NCBI GenBank assembly: GCA_019636845.1
Contig: JAHBWV010000001.1
Location: 1,302,001 to 1,366,000, forward strand
DNA length: 64,000 bases
Reading direction: 5' to 3'
DNA from: Phycisphaeraceae bacterium
GTDB lineage: Bacteria > Planctomycetota > Phycisphaerae > Phycisphaerales > UBA1924
Position 1 is the first letter of the stretch, and every line of letters starts with the position of its first letter. Under the pieces are notes generated by a model, which worked only from the letters and a program-made list of their open reading frames with translations, did not search any database and was not told the origin of the DNA. Below, piece by piece: positions 1 to 8,206 of the stretch. Position numbers and translations under genes: made by a program.

Positions 1-687
1 GCCGCGTTCGATGCTCGCTTCGGCCCGGACCCGAACCTCACCTTCGCCCTCCCCAGCCACCTCAAACTCTACAACGAGGGCTACCGCGCCGGACTCGGAT
101 ACATCCGTGAAGACCCAGCCGCGTGGCTCTCGCTCGTCGGCCAAAAACTCCTCCGCTTCGAGGGTGGCATCACCGGCGGCCTCGGCATCACCAACGCGCC
201 GCTCGGCCGCGCCCTCGTCCGCCAACCCGTAGATGTAGCAGTGGTTCCCTGGCCCGACGCGCTCTATTGGCGAATCCCGATCCTCATCCTCATCACCGCC
301 GGCGCAATCCGCCTCCTCCTCGCCCGCCGCGGCGTAGAGTGGACCGTCATCCTCCTCGCAAAGCTGGTCGTCACGATCGCTTTCTACGGCTACGCCCGCC
401 AGAGCGCATCCATTCTCCCCGCCCTGTGCGTCCTCGCCGCTGCTGGGCTCCTCTGGCCCATCGATCGCGCACGCCCCGCAAGACTCGCGATGTGTGCAGC
501 CGCGTGTATCGCCGGCGCCATCGTCCTTGCATCCGACATCATCGAATACCGATCACCGCGCATCCCGACGATCGAGGCCGACCACGACAAGGTCCGCCCC
601 GCACGCGTGAACGCGCAGGACGGCGCATTCGAGTGCTACGCGCCGATGACAATAGAGTACCTCCCGCCCGAATCGTCAACCCCGTAA
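1..687 (+). CDS. C-terminal part of a polytopic membrane glycosyltransferase (GT39/ArnT-like), 5' end outside window
   Basis: The frame is open from base 1 to a TAA at 685-687 and gives 228 residues. The first ~85 residues are soluble and contain NEGYRAGLGYIREDP..WLSLVGQKLLRF. This amphipathic segment commonly precedes the last membrane helices of Dol-P-mannose-type glycosyltransferases, where it describes a residue travelling with its host lipid. Three or four hydrophobic helices follow (about residues 85-180), then a short polar tail. The catalytic N-terminus is missing, so donor and acceptor cannot be judged. Another multi-spanning transferase of this kind lies at 27355. An ATG at 241 could start a shorter frame, but coding character continues upstream to the window edge, so a truncated longer gene is preferred. 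Confidence 0.6.
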   Translation, partial: AAFDARFGPDPNLTFALPSHLKLYNEGYRAGLGYIREDPAAWLSLVGQKLLRFEGGITGGLGITNAPLGRALVRQPVDVAVVPWPDALYWRIPILILITAGAIRLLLARRGVEWTVILLAKLVVTIAFYGYARQSASILPALCVLAAAGLLWPIDRARPARLAMCAAACIAGAIVLASDIIEYRSPRIPTIEADHDKVRPARVNAQDGAFECYAPMTIEYLPPESSTP

Positions 688-739
688 TCTCACTCGGCAC
701 CGATCGCCGCAACCTCCGCCCCCAACGCCAGGAGCCCAC

Positions 740-3451
740 ATGCTGCCCAGGATCGTCCCACTTGCTGCGATGGTTACCCTCGCGACACTCCCCGTCGCCG
801 CACAATCGGTTCCATACGAGCGCTACCAGCTCGACAACGGCATGACCGTGATCCTCCACCAGGACCGCTCGCTCCCTCTCGCCGCACTCAACCTTTGGTA
901 TCGCGTCGGCTCAAAAGACGAACCCAAAGGGCGTTCCGGCTTTGCCCACCTCTTCGAGCATCTCATGTTCATGGGCACCGAGCGCGTCCCCGACAACCAG
1001 TTCGACCTCATCATGGAATCTGGAGGCGGCTCCAACAATGCGACCACCTCCTACGACCGCACAAACTACTTCCAGTCAGGCCCTTCCTCTCTCCTCCCCA
1101 CGCTCCTCTGGCTCGAAGCGGATCGACTCGAAGATATCGGCCGCATGATGACCCAGGAGAAACTCGACCTTCAGCGCGATGTCGTTCGCAACGAGCGACG
1201 CCAGTCATATGAGAACGCCCCCTACGGACGGTCCTATCTCATCGCCACCCAACTCATGTTCCCCGAGTCGCATCCGTACCACATCCCCACCATCGGCACA
1301 CACCAGGACCTCGAAGCCGCAACGGTCCACGATGTCCAGGACTTCTTCGCCTCCTTCTACGTCCCCTCAAACATCTCCATGAGCATCGTCGGCGACTTCG
1401 ATCCTGAAGAAATCAAGCCGATCATCGAGTCACTCTTCGCAGACCTCCCCGCCGGCGCGCCCACACCCGGAAAGATCGCCCCCCCAGCCCGTCTCGACCG
1501 TGTCGTCCGCTACACCACGCTCGACAAGGTCCAGCTGCCCCTCATCAGCATCTGGTACCACTCGCCCGCGATCTACACAGATGGCAACGCCGAGGTCGAT
1601 CTCCTCGCACAGATCCTCACCGACGGAAAGTCAAGCCGCCTCTACAAGCGTCTTGTCATGGACGAGGGAATCGCCGCCGAAGTCGAGGCCTACCAGGATT
1701 CCAACCTCCTCGGATCCGTCCTCGCGCTCAACGTCTACGCCATGCCCGATGCCGACCTCGGCCGACTCGAGACGCTGATCGACGAAGAGATCAGCACGCT
1801 CCTTGAGAGCGGCCCATCTCCCGACGAACTCGAACGCTTCAAGGCCTCCCGCGAGCTCGAGATGCTCGGCTCCATGCAGGATGTCCTCAGCCGCGCCGAC
1901 GCACTCAACGCATACCAGTTCTACTTCGGCGAACCGGATTCATTCAAACGCGATCTCGACCGCTACCGCAACGCAACGCCCGAATCCGTCCGACGCTGGG
2001 CCGCACAAGTCCTCACGCCCGATGCGCGGCTCATCGGGCGCATCCTCCCCGAAACGCCCGATCGACTCCCAAGCGCAAGAGACTCGCAACCCGACGAGCC
2101 CGCCGGCTCGCCCTGGATGCCGCCGAGTCCCGACTCATTCGCGCTCTCGAACGGCATCACGGTACTCCACTTCCACAAGCCCTCCATCCCCCTTGTCTCC
2201 ATCACCACCCTCTTCGCGCCCGGAGCCCCCATCGACGATCCGGCCCGCCCCGGACTCGCCACGCTCGCAGCAGACATGCTCGACGAGGGTGCCGCAGACC
2301 TCGACGCCATCGGCTTCGCAGACGCGGTCTCCTCGCTCGGAGCGACATTCGACGCCGCTGCAAGCGTCGAGACCGCGCACGCCTCCATGACGGTCATCAA
2401 ACGCAACGCCGACCGTGCGATCCCGCTGCTCGCCGACGCCCTCATCCGCCCCTCCCTCCAGCCCGAAGACTGGGCTCGCGTCCGCACGCTCCACATCGAG
2501 AATCTCCGCCAGCAGGACGACAACCCACAAATCGTCGCCGCCCGCGTTGCAAACCGCGCCCTCTTCGGCGACTCCAGCCCCTACGGACGCCCCCTCTCAG
2601 GAACACGCCAGAGCGTCGAGTCCATCTCCATCGAGAACGTCACATCCAAAGTCCATCAGATCTTCCGCCCCGAGCACGCCACCATCCTCATCGCGGGCGA
2701 TATCACCCGCGACGAAGCCAGACAGGCGCTCGAACGCGCCTTCGGCGTCTGGACCGTGCCCGCCGCAGAGCCCCTCCCCAAATCTCCCATCGCCGATGCG
2801 GACTCTCCCTCCGGACTCAAAGTCCTTCTCGTCGATCGTCCCGGAGCCGTCCAGACCGTCGTCCGGTTCGCCATGCCCGCGCCTCCCTACGACTCGCCCG
2901 CGCGGGCCGTCAACACCATGATCAACACGCTCTTCGGCGGCTCATTCACAAGCCGACTCAACCAGAACCTCCGCGAACGCAACGGATACACCTACGGCGC
3001 ACGCTCATCGATCTCCCCCTTCCGAACCCGCGGCATGCTCACCGCAGGAGCCGCCATCAGAGCCGATGCAACCGGACCCGCCGTCGCCGAGTTCCTCAAG
3101 GAATTCGACGCGCTCCGCAACGCAACCATCGACCAGTCCGAACTCGCAAAGAGCCGCGAGACCGTCAAGGCAGATCTTGTCGAGAGCTACCAGGGGCTCG
3201 CCGGCCTCCTCGCAAATGCCACGCGTCCCCTCGCCGTCGGCATGTCCTACGAAGCAATCGCGAAGGATCTGCTCGAACTCGACACCATCACCGTGGATGC
3301 CATCAACAAGGCCGCGGCCCTGGCCGTCGATCTCGATCGCGCGGTCCTTGTCCTCGTCGGCGACAAAACTCTCATCCTCAACCAACTCGAAGGGCTCAAA
3401 CTCCCGACGCCCATCGAGGTCGATGTCCATGGCGCACCGGCATCCCGATGA
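740..3451 (+). CDS. M16 family zinc metalloprotease, two-domain (pitrilysin/insulinase-like)
   Basis: 903 residues with an N-terminal signal peptide (MLPRIVPLAAMVTLATLPVAAQS), so the protein acts in the periplasm or outside. The inverted zinc motif HLFEH is at residues 70-74 (H70, E73, H74), and the third ligand is probably E152 in NERRQSYEN. The first M16 pair spans roughly residues 25-450 and a second, catalytically silent M16 pair about 480-880, containing the RxxxGxxYG-type segment NLRERNGYTYGARS. Length and architecture match bacterial two-half M16 proteases that degrade peptides in a clam-shell chamber. AGGAG lies about 8 bases before the ATG. No operon partner; a tRNA-Arg on the other strand follows. 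Confidence 0.93.
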   Translation: MLPRIVPLAAMVTLATLPVAAQSVPYERYQLDNGMTVILHQDRSLPLAALNLWYRVGSKDEPKGRSGFAHLFEHLMFMGTERVPDNQFDLIMESGGGSNNATTSYDRTNYFQSGPSSLLPTLLWLEADRLEDIGRMMTQEKLDLQRDVVRNERRQSYENAPYGRSYLIATQLMFPESHPYHIPTIGTHQDLEAATVHDVQDFFASFYVPSNISMSIVGDFDPEEIKPIIESLFADLPAGAPTPGKIAPPARLDRVVRYTTLDKVQLPLISIWYHSPAIYTDGNAEVDLLAQILTDGKSSRLYKRLVMDEGIAAEVEAYQDSNLLGSVLALNVYAMPDADLGRLETLIDEEISTLLESGPSPDELERFKASRELEMLGSMQDVLSRADALNAYQFYFGEPDSFKRDLDRYRNATPESVRRWAAQVLTPDARLIGRILPETPDRLPSARDSQPDEPAGSPWMPPSPDSFALSNGITVLHFHKPSIPLVSITTLFAPGAPIDDPARPGLATLAADMLDEGAADLDAIGFADAVSSLGATFDAAASVETAHASMTVIKRNADRAIPLLADALIRPSLQPEDWARVRTLHIENLRQQDDNPQIVAARVANRALFGDSSPYGRPLSGTRQSVESISIENVTSKVHQIFRPEHATILIAGDITRDEARQALERAFGVWTVPAAEPLPKSPIADADSPSGLKVLLVDRPGAVQTVVRFAMPAPPYDSPARAVNTMINTLFGGSFTSRLNQNLRERNGYTYGARSSISPFRTRGMLTAGAAIRADATGPAVAEFLKEFDALRNATIDQSELAKSRETVKADLVESYQGLAGLLANATRPLAVGMSYEAIAKDLLELDTITVDAINKAAALAVDLDRAVLVLVGDKTLILNQLEGLKLPTPIEVDVHGAPASR

Positions 3452-3544
3452 GCCATGAAGGCACGGCGAGACCGCTCGCATGCCATCCGAACAAAGTCCA
3501 ATCGATACGACCAGGCACTCGAATCTGATTGACCTCAAAAAGCC

Positions 3545-3576
3545 AACGACCCCGGGGCATCCGCTCCGGGGTCGTT
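3545..3576 (-). terminator. Rho-independent terminator behind tRNA-Arg
   Basis: A perfect 11-bp stem (AACGACCCCGG at 3545-3555 with CCGGGGTCGTT at 3566-3576) encloses a 10-base loop. On the minus strand it is followed by GGCTTTTTGAGG, which gives the T-run. It lies just downstream of the minus-strand tRNA-Arg. It could also stop readthrough from the plus-strand M16 protease gene, where only TTCTCT follows. Confidence 0.8.
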
Positions 3577-3583
3577 CTCTAAG

Positions 3584-3657
3584 CACAGGCGAAGGGACTC
3601 GAACCCCTAACCTCCTGATCCGTAGTCAGGTGCTCTATCCAATTGAGCTACGCCTGC
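3584..3657 (-). tRNA. tRNA-Arg (anticodon ACG)
   Basis: On the minus strand the cloverleaf reads acceptor GCAGGCG paired with CGCCTGT (first pair G-U), D-arm GCTC...GAGC, anticodon stem CCTGA/TCAGG with loop CTACGGA, so the anticodon is ACG, and T-arm AGGGG-TTCGAGT-CCCTT. The coordinates include the discriminator base G; no encoded CCA is seen. Anticodon ACG is normally deaminated to ICG and reads CGU/CGC/CGA, which suits a C-ending codon preference. Confidence 0.95.
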
Positions 3658-3811
3658 ATACTGCCCACCGAAGGGCAAGGACAAAGGTTAAGCGGCCATT
3701 CCACGTTCGGCAACTGCCGAAGCCCGAACTCTTGAACTCTGCCCGAGACCACCCAATACTTCTCTCCCGTCCGCAGAAGCCCTGCGGACTCGAAACGAGG
3801 TTGTCTCCCGC

Positions 3812-4075
3812 ATGGCTCATTCACTCTCCGCCCGCAAGCGTGTCCGTCAGAACTCCAAGCGCCGCGCCCTCAACCGCTGGCGCCTTCGCAGCATGCGATC
3901 CGCACTGAAAGTCTTCAACGACAAAATGCTCCACGGCTCAAAGGCCGAGGCGGGCGAGGCGTTCAAGGCCTGCATCAAGGCGATCGACCGCACCGCGCAG
4001 CGCGGCGTCATCCACCGCAACCAGGCCGCTCGCCGCAAGAGCCGCCTCAACGCCCGCCTCAAGGCCAAGGCCTGA
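3812..4075 (+). CDS. rpsT: 30S ribosomal protein S20
   Basis: 87 residues, very basic. It starts MAHSLSARKRVRQNSKRR, the typical S20 opening (hSxxKRirqnekrr), and ends in NAARRKSRL-type helices (HRNQAARRKSRLNARLKAKA). S20 binds 16S rRNA near the 5' domain and helix 44 and is a primary assembly protein of the small subunit. Length is normal for the family (85-90). It is monocistronic here, between tRNA-Arg and a CPBP protease, with a hairpin terminator about 65 bases downstream. Confidence 0.96.
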   Translation: MAHSLSARKRVRQNSKRRALNRWRLRSMRSALKVFNDKMLHGSKAEAGEAFKACIKAIDRTAQRGVIHRNQAARRKSRLNARLKAKA

Positions 4076-4141
4076 GCGGCGAGCGAGTCACACGCTCCGC
4101 GCACCCGCCGGAACGTCTATCCACACCCTGATTCCTCAGCA

Positions 4142-4176
4142 CGAACCCCGCGCACGCGGGGTTCGCGTATTCTTGT
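4142..4176 (+). terminator. Hairpin terminator after rpsT
   Basis: A perfect 10-bp stem (CGAACCCCGC at 4142-4151 with GCGGGGTTCG at 4156-4165) and a GCAC tetraloop are followed by CGTATTCTTG, a weak T-tract. It ends only a few bases before the CPBP protease start at 4183, so that gene must have its own promoter or depend on readthrough. Confidence 0.65.
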
Positions 4177-4182
4177 GACTCG

Positions 4183-5013
4183 ATGACGACAGCAAAGCGA
4201 CCAGCACGCAGAAAGCCGGCCGCAAAGCCGTCGCGATCCAATGACTCGGCCGCCGCCTACAGCGACCTCTCCACGCGCCCCCTCCACATCCTTGTCTTTC
4301 TCGCTCCCCTCCTCGTGCTCTACGAGATCGGGTCGATCCTCTATCTCTCAAATCCCTCGACAGGCGCAGTCGAAACAATCAGCGCACGACGCATGATCTC
4401 CGCCTTCTTTGAGATCTTCGGCGCGTTCGGTCTCTATCTCCCCGGACTCGTCCTGGCCACAGTCCTCCTCGTATGGCACACGCTGCGAAAGGACCGCTGG
4501 ACGGTCCAACTCCCCGTCATCCCCGTGATGGCGATGGAGTCGATCGTCTGGACAATACCCCTCGTCGTCGTCGCGACCATCATCCCATTCTTCGTCGCCG
4601 CCGCAGAACTCGCCCCACTCGCCGGGCAGACCGGCGCGAACGAGATCCACCGCCTCTCGACCCAAGCCCGCCTCACCATCGCCATCGGCGCGGGCCTCTA
4701 CGAAGAACTCGTCTTCAGAGTCGTCTGCATCGCCATCATCCACACCATCGTCGTGGATGTCCTTGGCGCAAAGAAGCAGGCCGGAGCCGTCACCGCAGTC
4801 CTCTTCTCCGCCATCGCCTTCACCCTCTACCACGACCTCCGCACCCCCACCGGACACATCAATCTCCCGCTCACCGCTTTCCTCTTCTTCGCCGGTGTCT
4901 ACTTCGGAATCCTCTACATCTGGCGCGGATTCGGCATCGTCGTCGGTGTCCATGCCCTCTACGACGTCGTCGCGCTCGTCCTCCTCCCCGCCAGCCGCTC
5001 GATCACCGACTGA
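4183..5013 (+). CDS. CPBP family intramembrane glutamic endopeptidase
   Basis: 276 residues with a basic N-terminus and about seven or eight hydrophobic helices. The CPBP (Abi/Rce1-like) signature is present: motif 1 EELVFR (in GAGLYEELVFRVV, around residue 172), a second block with FTLYHD, and a third H-containing block GVHALYDVV. In the Rce1 family the glutamates and histidines of these motifs form the catalytic site within the membrane. The substrate is unknown; bacterial members act in prenyl-protein processing-like, bacteriocin immunity or stress roles. Starts a few bases after the rpsT hairpin. Confidence 0.85.
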   Translation: MTTAKRPARRKPAAKPSRSNDSAAAYSDLSTRPLHILVFLAPLLVLYEIGSILYLSNPSTGAVETISARRMISAFFEIFGAFGLYLPGLVLATVLLVWHTLRKDRWTVQLPVIPVMAMESIVWTIPLVVVATIIPFFVAAAELAPLAGQTGANEIHRLSTQARLTIAIGAGLYEELVFRVVCIAIIHTIVVDVLGAKKQAGAVTAVLFSAIAFTLYHDLRTPTGHINLPLTAFLFFAGVYFGILYIWRGFGIVVGVHALYDVVALVLLPASRSITD

Positions 5014-5232
5014 GGAGCCCTTCCGTTAGGGAAACAATCGCGTACATACGCCCCATCCTCCCATTCTCCACACCGATTTTTCTGCTGGAATTCTCTCAAT
5101 CTTGTCGGGTACACTCCTTCATCAGGAAAGAGAGTCCCGGTGCGTCCTTCGTTCTCCGTCCCGGGTTGATGGCAGCGTGACTTCCGCCGCGCTCCACACG
5201 CGGCTCGCGCAATCCAGCGAAAGGGCCAGCAC

Positions 5233-5535
5233 ATGGGACTCGACTTTGCAATCGACGAGTTATACGCGACCGGCTGGAGCTCACTCGACTCGCAGGGGTG
5301 CTCCTTCCACACCGACGGACGGCCCTATCCCTCCTGCGCTCGCGTGAAGGAAGAATTCACCGCCGCAGGATGCGAACTCACGATACGCAGAATCCAGCTC
5401 TTCGACTGCCACCGTGCCGAGTGGGTCGATCGCTCCGGATCCGCAACCGGGGCCGTCGTCGGACACTCCGACGTCGAAGCCGCGGTCTACGCCCTCTCTC
5501 AGCTCCGTCGCTCGCTGGCCACAGCCGCCTGCTGA
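5233..5535 (+). CDS. Hypothetical protein, 100 aa
   Basis: A small acidic protein starting MGLDFAIDELYATGW with four cysteines (C22, C34, C46, C59 region) plus a C-terminal Cys. The ATG is preceded by AAAGGG about 9 bases upstream. Codon usage resembles the neighbours. No signal peptide or membrane helix. The last third (GAVVGHSDVEAAVYALSQLR) looks like a helix. I do not recognise the family. The gene stands alone between the CPBP protease and tRNA-Glu; the ~220 bases before it hold no recognisable RNA, only a possible -10 (TACACT near 5110). Confidence 0.6.
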   Translation: MGLDFAIDELYATGWSSLDSQGCSFHTDGRPYPSCARVKEEFTAAGCELTIRRIQLFDCHRAEWVDRSGSATGAVVGHSDVEAAVYALSQLRRSLATAAC

Positions 5536-5640
5536 CTGCTCCCCCTTGCCCTCCGCATCCTTCGCTCCTCTGTTCTTGGACCCAATCTCGGCTTCGGGCT
5601 TGACCCGATCCCGAGTCGAGTTATCGTCTCCCAGCACGAT

Positions 5641-5715
5641 GGCCCCATCGTCTAGCCTGGTCTAGGACGCCAGGTTCTCATCCTGGAAACCGGGGTTCGA
5701 ATCCCCGTGGGGTCA
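5641..5715 (+). tRNA. tRNA-Glu (anticodon CTC)
   Basis: Acceptor GGCCCCA pairs with TGGGGTC (one G-U), the anticodon stem is CCAGG/CCTGG with loop TTCTCAT giving anticodon CTC, and the T-arm is CGGGG-TTCGAAT-CCCCG. Discriminator A at 5715. CTC reads only GAG, so a separate UUC-anticodon tRNA-Glu should exist elsewhere. A strong terminator follows immediately. Confidence 0.95.
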
Positions 5716-5723
5716 TTCTCATC

Positions 5724-5757
5724 GGGCCGCCTGACTCAGGCGGCCCGCGCTGTTTTT
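5724..5757 (+). terminator. Rho-independent terminator of tRNA-Glu
   Basis: Stem GGGCCGCCT (5724-5732) with AGGCGGCCC (5738-5746), loop GACTC, followed by GCGCTGTTTTT. The hairpin lies 9 bases after the tRNA 3' end and is a textbook intrinsic terminator. Confidence 0.88.
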
Positions 5758-5868
5758 GCCGATTGGCCAACCCAGTCCATCCCCACACCGAGTGGATTCT
5801 CTCGTTTTCGTGGACCTCGTCAACTCGGGGTCTCCGCTCGCCGATCTCCGACCGGAATCGGAGGTCTC

Positions 5869-6213
5869 ATGGAGCCCCCAACTCGTCACATCAACCCGCT
5901 GCGAAGCGACCTCGCAGACGATCCGGACATGGTCGAGCTCTTGGACTTCTTCGTCGGCGAACTCGGAGAACGCATCGCGTCACTCCAGAGCCACCTCAAC
6001 GAGCAGCGACTCGGCGACCTCCGCACACTCGCACACCAACTCAAGGGCGCAGCCGGCGGATACGGCTACCCAGATCTCAGCCGCATCGCAGGAACCCTCG
6101 AAGCGTCAATCACCGAGGGCGGCCCTGAACCCGATCCCGCCACAGTCAAGCACGCTGTCGACGCCCTCGTCGATGTCTGCCGCCGCGCCATCGCAGGCCA
6201 TCATGCCGCATAA
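5869..6213 (+). CDS. HPt (histidine phosphotransfer) domain protein
   Basis: 114 residues, a single HPt domain. The phosphoaccepting histidine is H56 in LAHQLKGAAGGYG, the standard (A)HxLKG(A/S)A(G/A) motif, followed by a helix with LSRIAGTLE. Such proteins shuttle phosphate between receiver domains in multistep relays. The start at 5869 is chosen because GGAGGTCTC precedes it; the frame is open further upstream but would run into tRNA-Glu and its terminator. The next gene, 21 bases downstream, is a receiver-GGDEF protein, so phosphate flow between the two is likely. No kinase is nearby. Confidence 0.87.
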   Translation: MEPPTRHINPLRSDLADDPDMVELLDFFVGELGERIASLQSHLNEQRLGDLRTLAHQLKGAAGGYGYPDLSRIAGTLEASITEGGPEPDPATVKHAVDALVDVCRRAIAGHHAA

Positions 6214-6234
6214 CCACAGAAAGCCACGAATCAC

Positions 6235-7188
6235 GTGAGGATCGAAGCAGCCAACCTGGAAGCATCCCGCCCGCTCGTGCTGGCGGTTGATGACTCCATC
6301 GACGTGTTGCGTCTCCTCAAGGCCCGTCTCCGCCACGAGACCCTCGACTTCGAGACCGCAACCTCCGGCACCGAAGGCCTCGAAATGGCCAAACGCCTCA
6401 ACCCGGCCCTCATCCTCCTCGACATCGAACTCCCCGACATCGACGGCTTCGAGATCCTCAGACAACTCAAAGAACGCCCAGAGACCGTCCAGACCCCCGT
6501 CATCATGCTCTCGGGGCTCTCGAGCGCGCACGACAAGGTCACCGCCTTCGACCTCGGCGCGGTCGACTACGTCACAAAGCCCTTCGATATCGCGGAACTC
6601 CGCGTACGGATCCGTGCCGCAATCCGCACCCATCTCCTCCTCCAGATGCTCGCGCAGCGCGCACAAATCGACGGCCTCACCGGGCTCTGGAACCGCGCAT
6701 ACTTCGATCGTCGGCTCAGCGAAGAACTCGCACGCTGCGCCCGCCACGAACGTCCCGTCTCACTCGCCATCTTCGATATCGATCGATTCAAACTCATCAA
6801 CGACACCTACGGCCACCCAGCCGGCGACGCTGTCCTCACCGGATTCTCCAGTCTCCTCAGACGCGAGATCCGAGAGACCGACATCCCATGCCGATACGGC
6901 GGCGAAGAGTTCGCACTCATCATGCCCGACACCTGCCCCCAAGACGCACTCGCCGTCTGCGAACGAATCCGCACGACCCTCGAACAGGTCGCATGGCCCA
7001 GACACCCAGACCACGCCGTCACCGTCTCCATCGGCATCGCCGGATCAAACCGCTGCGGCTTCCACACCGAAGGTGCCTGGCTCGAAACCGCAGATCGAAA
7101 CCTCTACGCCGCGAAGTCCGGCGGCCGAAACAGAACCATCTGGTCGATCATGGACGCCGCCGGCCGCTCTCTCCCAAAAGCCGGCTGA
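6235..7188 (+). CDS. Response regulator with GGDEF output (diguanylate cyclase)
   Basis: 317 residues (GTG start). Receiver domain at about residues 12-130 with acidic pocket D19/D20, phosphoacceptor D63 in LILLDIELPD, S/T at 93 and K115. GGDEF domain at about 145-310 with the active-site motif GGEEF at 222-226 and an intact inhibitory I-site RxxD (R213-D216) five residues before it. It should make cyclic-di-GMP on phosphorylation and be product-inhibited. This WspR/PleD-like layout is joined to the HPt gene just upstream, suggesting input from a distant hybrid kinase. Start context is weak; GTG at 6235 gives the usual spacing before the receiver. Confidence 0.93.
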   Translation: MRIEAANLEASRPLVLAVDDSIDVLRLLKARLRHETLDFETATSGTEGLEMAKRLNPALILLDIELPDIDGFEILRQLKERPETVQTPVIMLSGLSSAHDKVTAFDLGAVDYVTKPFDIAELRVRIRAAIRTHLLLQMLAQRAQIDGLTGLWNRAYFDRRLSEELARCARHERPVSLAIFDIDRFKLINDTYGHPAGDAVLTGFSSLLRREIRETDIPCRYGGEEFALIMPDTCPQDALAVCERIRTTLEQVAWPRHPDHAVTVSIGIAGSNRCGFHTEGAWLETADRNLYAAKSGGRNRTIWSIMDAAGRSLPKAG

Positions 7189-7198
7189 TCCAGCTCTC

Positions 7199-7837
7199 TC
7201 AGAACGGGAAGATCAGCCCCCCGTACACCATCGGCGCGTCCCGGTCGGGATTCTCGTCGTCACCGAAGATCCGCGCGTTGGAGATGTGATGCCATCTCGC
7301 ACCAACCTGCAATCGCAGCCCGCGATCATTCAGACGACGCGTCACGCCCGCACCCGCCTGAGGCAGAAAGTTGAACCCCGTGCCCCCATCCGGCACATCA
7401 CCGCTCGCGCCGAGCAGGCCGATCCCCGCATCAAGATACACCGTCCACGGATCCTTCCGATAGAAGTGCCAACGGAAGATCGTCGAAAGACTCGCCCCGA
7501 TCTGGTCGTCCCCCTCCTGCGCGAAGTACCACCCCGCAAGCTCGAACGATAACTCAACCCCATCACCCAGGAAGTAACTGAACGCCCCGCGCAGCGGCAC
7601 ATCCGTCGAGCCGTCAAAGTCGTACGCCACGCCCGCACCAAGCGTCCACCACTTCGACTCCGCGGATGCATACTCCGGCACACTCCGCGCCACCCCCCCC
7701 TCAACGCCCTCGCTCGGCTGGAACGTCAGTCGCCCGCCCGAGAGCGCACCATCCTCAGCGTGTGCCACCCCGAAGCACGCAACCGGCAGCAGCAACGCCG
7801 CAACCCGCAACCCGAGCACCCGCCACCGAACAGGCAT
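7199..7837 (-). CDS. Outer-membrane lipid A 3-O-deacylase (PagL / acyloxyacyl hydrolase-like)
   Basis: About 212 residues with a signal peptide (MPVRW...LLLPVACFGVAHA) and alternating beta-strand patterns ending in YGGLIFPF, a terminal Phe typical of outer-membrane barrels. The PagL catalytic motif HxSN is seen as HISN (H184, S186) in ARWHHISNARIFG, with acidic residues E195/D198 close to the expected third member of the triad. PagL enzymes trim the R-3-hydroxyacyl chain from lipid A, so this implies lipid A in the outer membrane. Starts at 7843 or further upstream are also possible; 7837 has GAAG 8 bases ahead. Convergent with the GGDEF gene, divergent from the SlyX-like gene. Confidence 0.75.
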   Translation of the reverse strand: MPVRWRVLGLRVAALLLPVACFGVAHAEDGALSGGRLTFQPSEGVEGGVARSVPEYASAESKWWTLGAGVAYDFDGSTDVPLRGAFSYFLGDGVELSFELAGWYFAQEGDDQIGASLSTIFRWHFYRKDPWTVYLDAGIGLLGASGDVPDGGTGFNFLPQAGAGVTRRLNDRGLRLQVGARWHHISNARIFGDDENPDRDAPMVYGGLIFPF

Positions 7838-7920
7838 ATTCATGTCTTCATGCATGGGACGTAGAGTAGCGAGCGTCACCCCGACCACGCCACCCTCGGC
7901 CGGCACCAACGGAGCACGCC

Positions 7921-8166
7921 ATGTCCGATCACCCAGATCCGTCGCGGCTCACACGCCTCGAAGAATCGCTCGCCTACGCCGACCGGGCAGCCGAAGAGGC
8001 AGGGCGACAGATCCTCGACCTCTACCGTCGGCTCGACGCACTCTCCAGACGCCTCGAAGCGATCGAGAAACGCCTCGAAGAAGACACCCGACAACCAGAA
8101 CCAGGCACGCCCCGTCGAATCACCGACGAAGAACTCCGTGCAAACAAGCCCCCGCACTCCGCCTGA
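7921..8166 (+). CDS. SlyX-like coiled-coil protein
   Basis: 81 residues. The central part (RLTRLEESLAYADRAAEE then LYRRLDALSRRLEAIEKRL) is a heptad-rich helix with the LE..LA pattern of the SlyX family, followed by a Pro-rich tail and ITDEELRANKPP, close to the usual SlyX ending (kPPHY). Here it ends KPPHSA. SlyX is a small coiled-coil protein of unknown biochemical role. Divergent from the PagL-like gene with an 83-base spacer; no clear Shine-Dalgarno. Confidence 0.72.
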   Translation: MSDHPDPSRLTRLEESLAYADRAAEEAGRQILDLYRRLDALSRRLEAIEKRLEEDTRQPEPGTPRRITDEELRANKPPHSA

Positions 8167-8206
8167 CGATCCGGCCTCGTGCCGCTCGCCTCTGTCCCCG
8201 CCTCTC

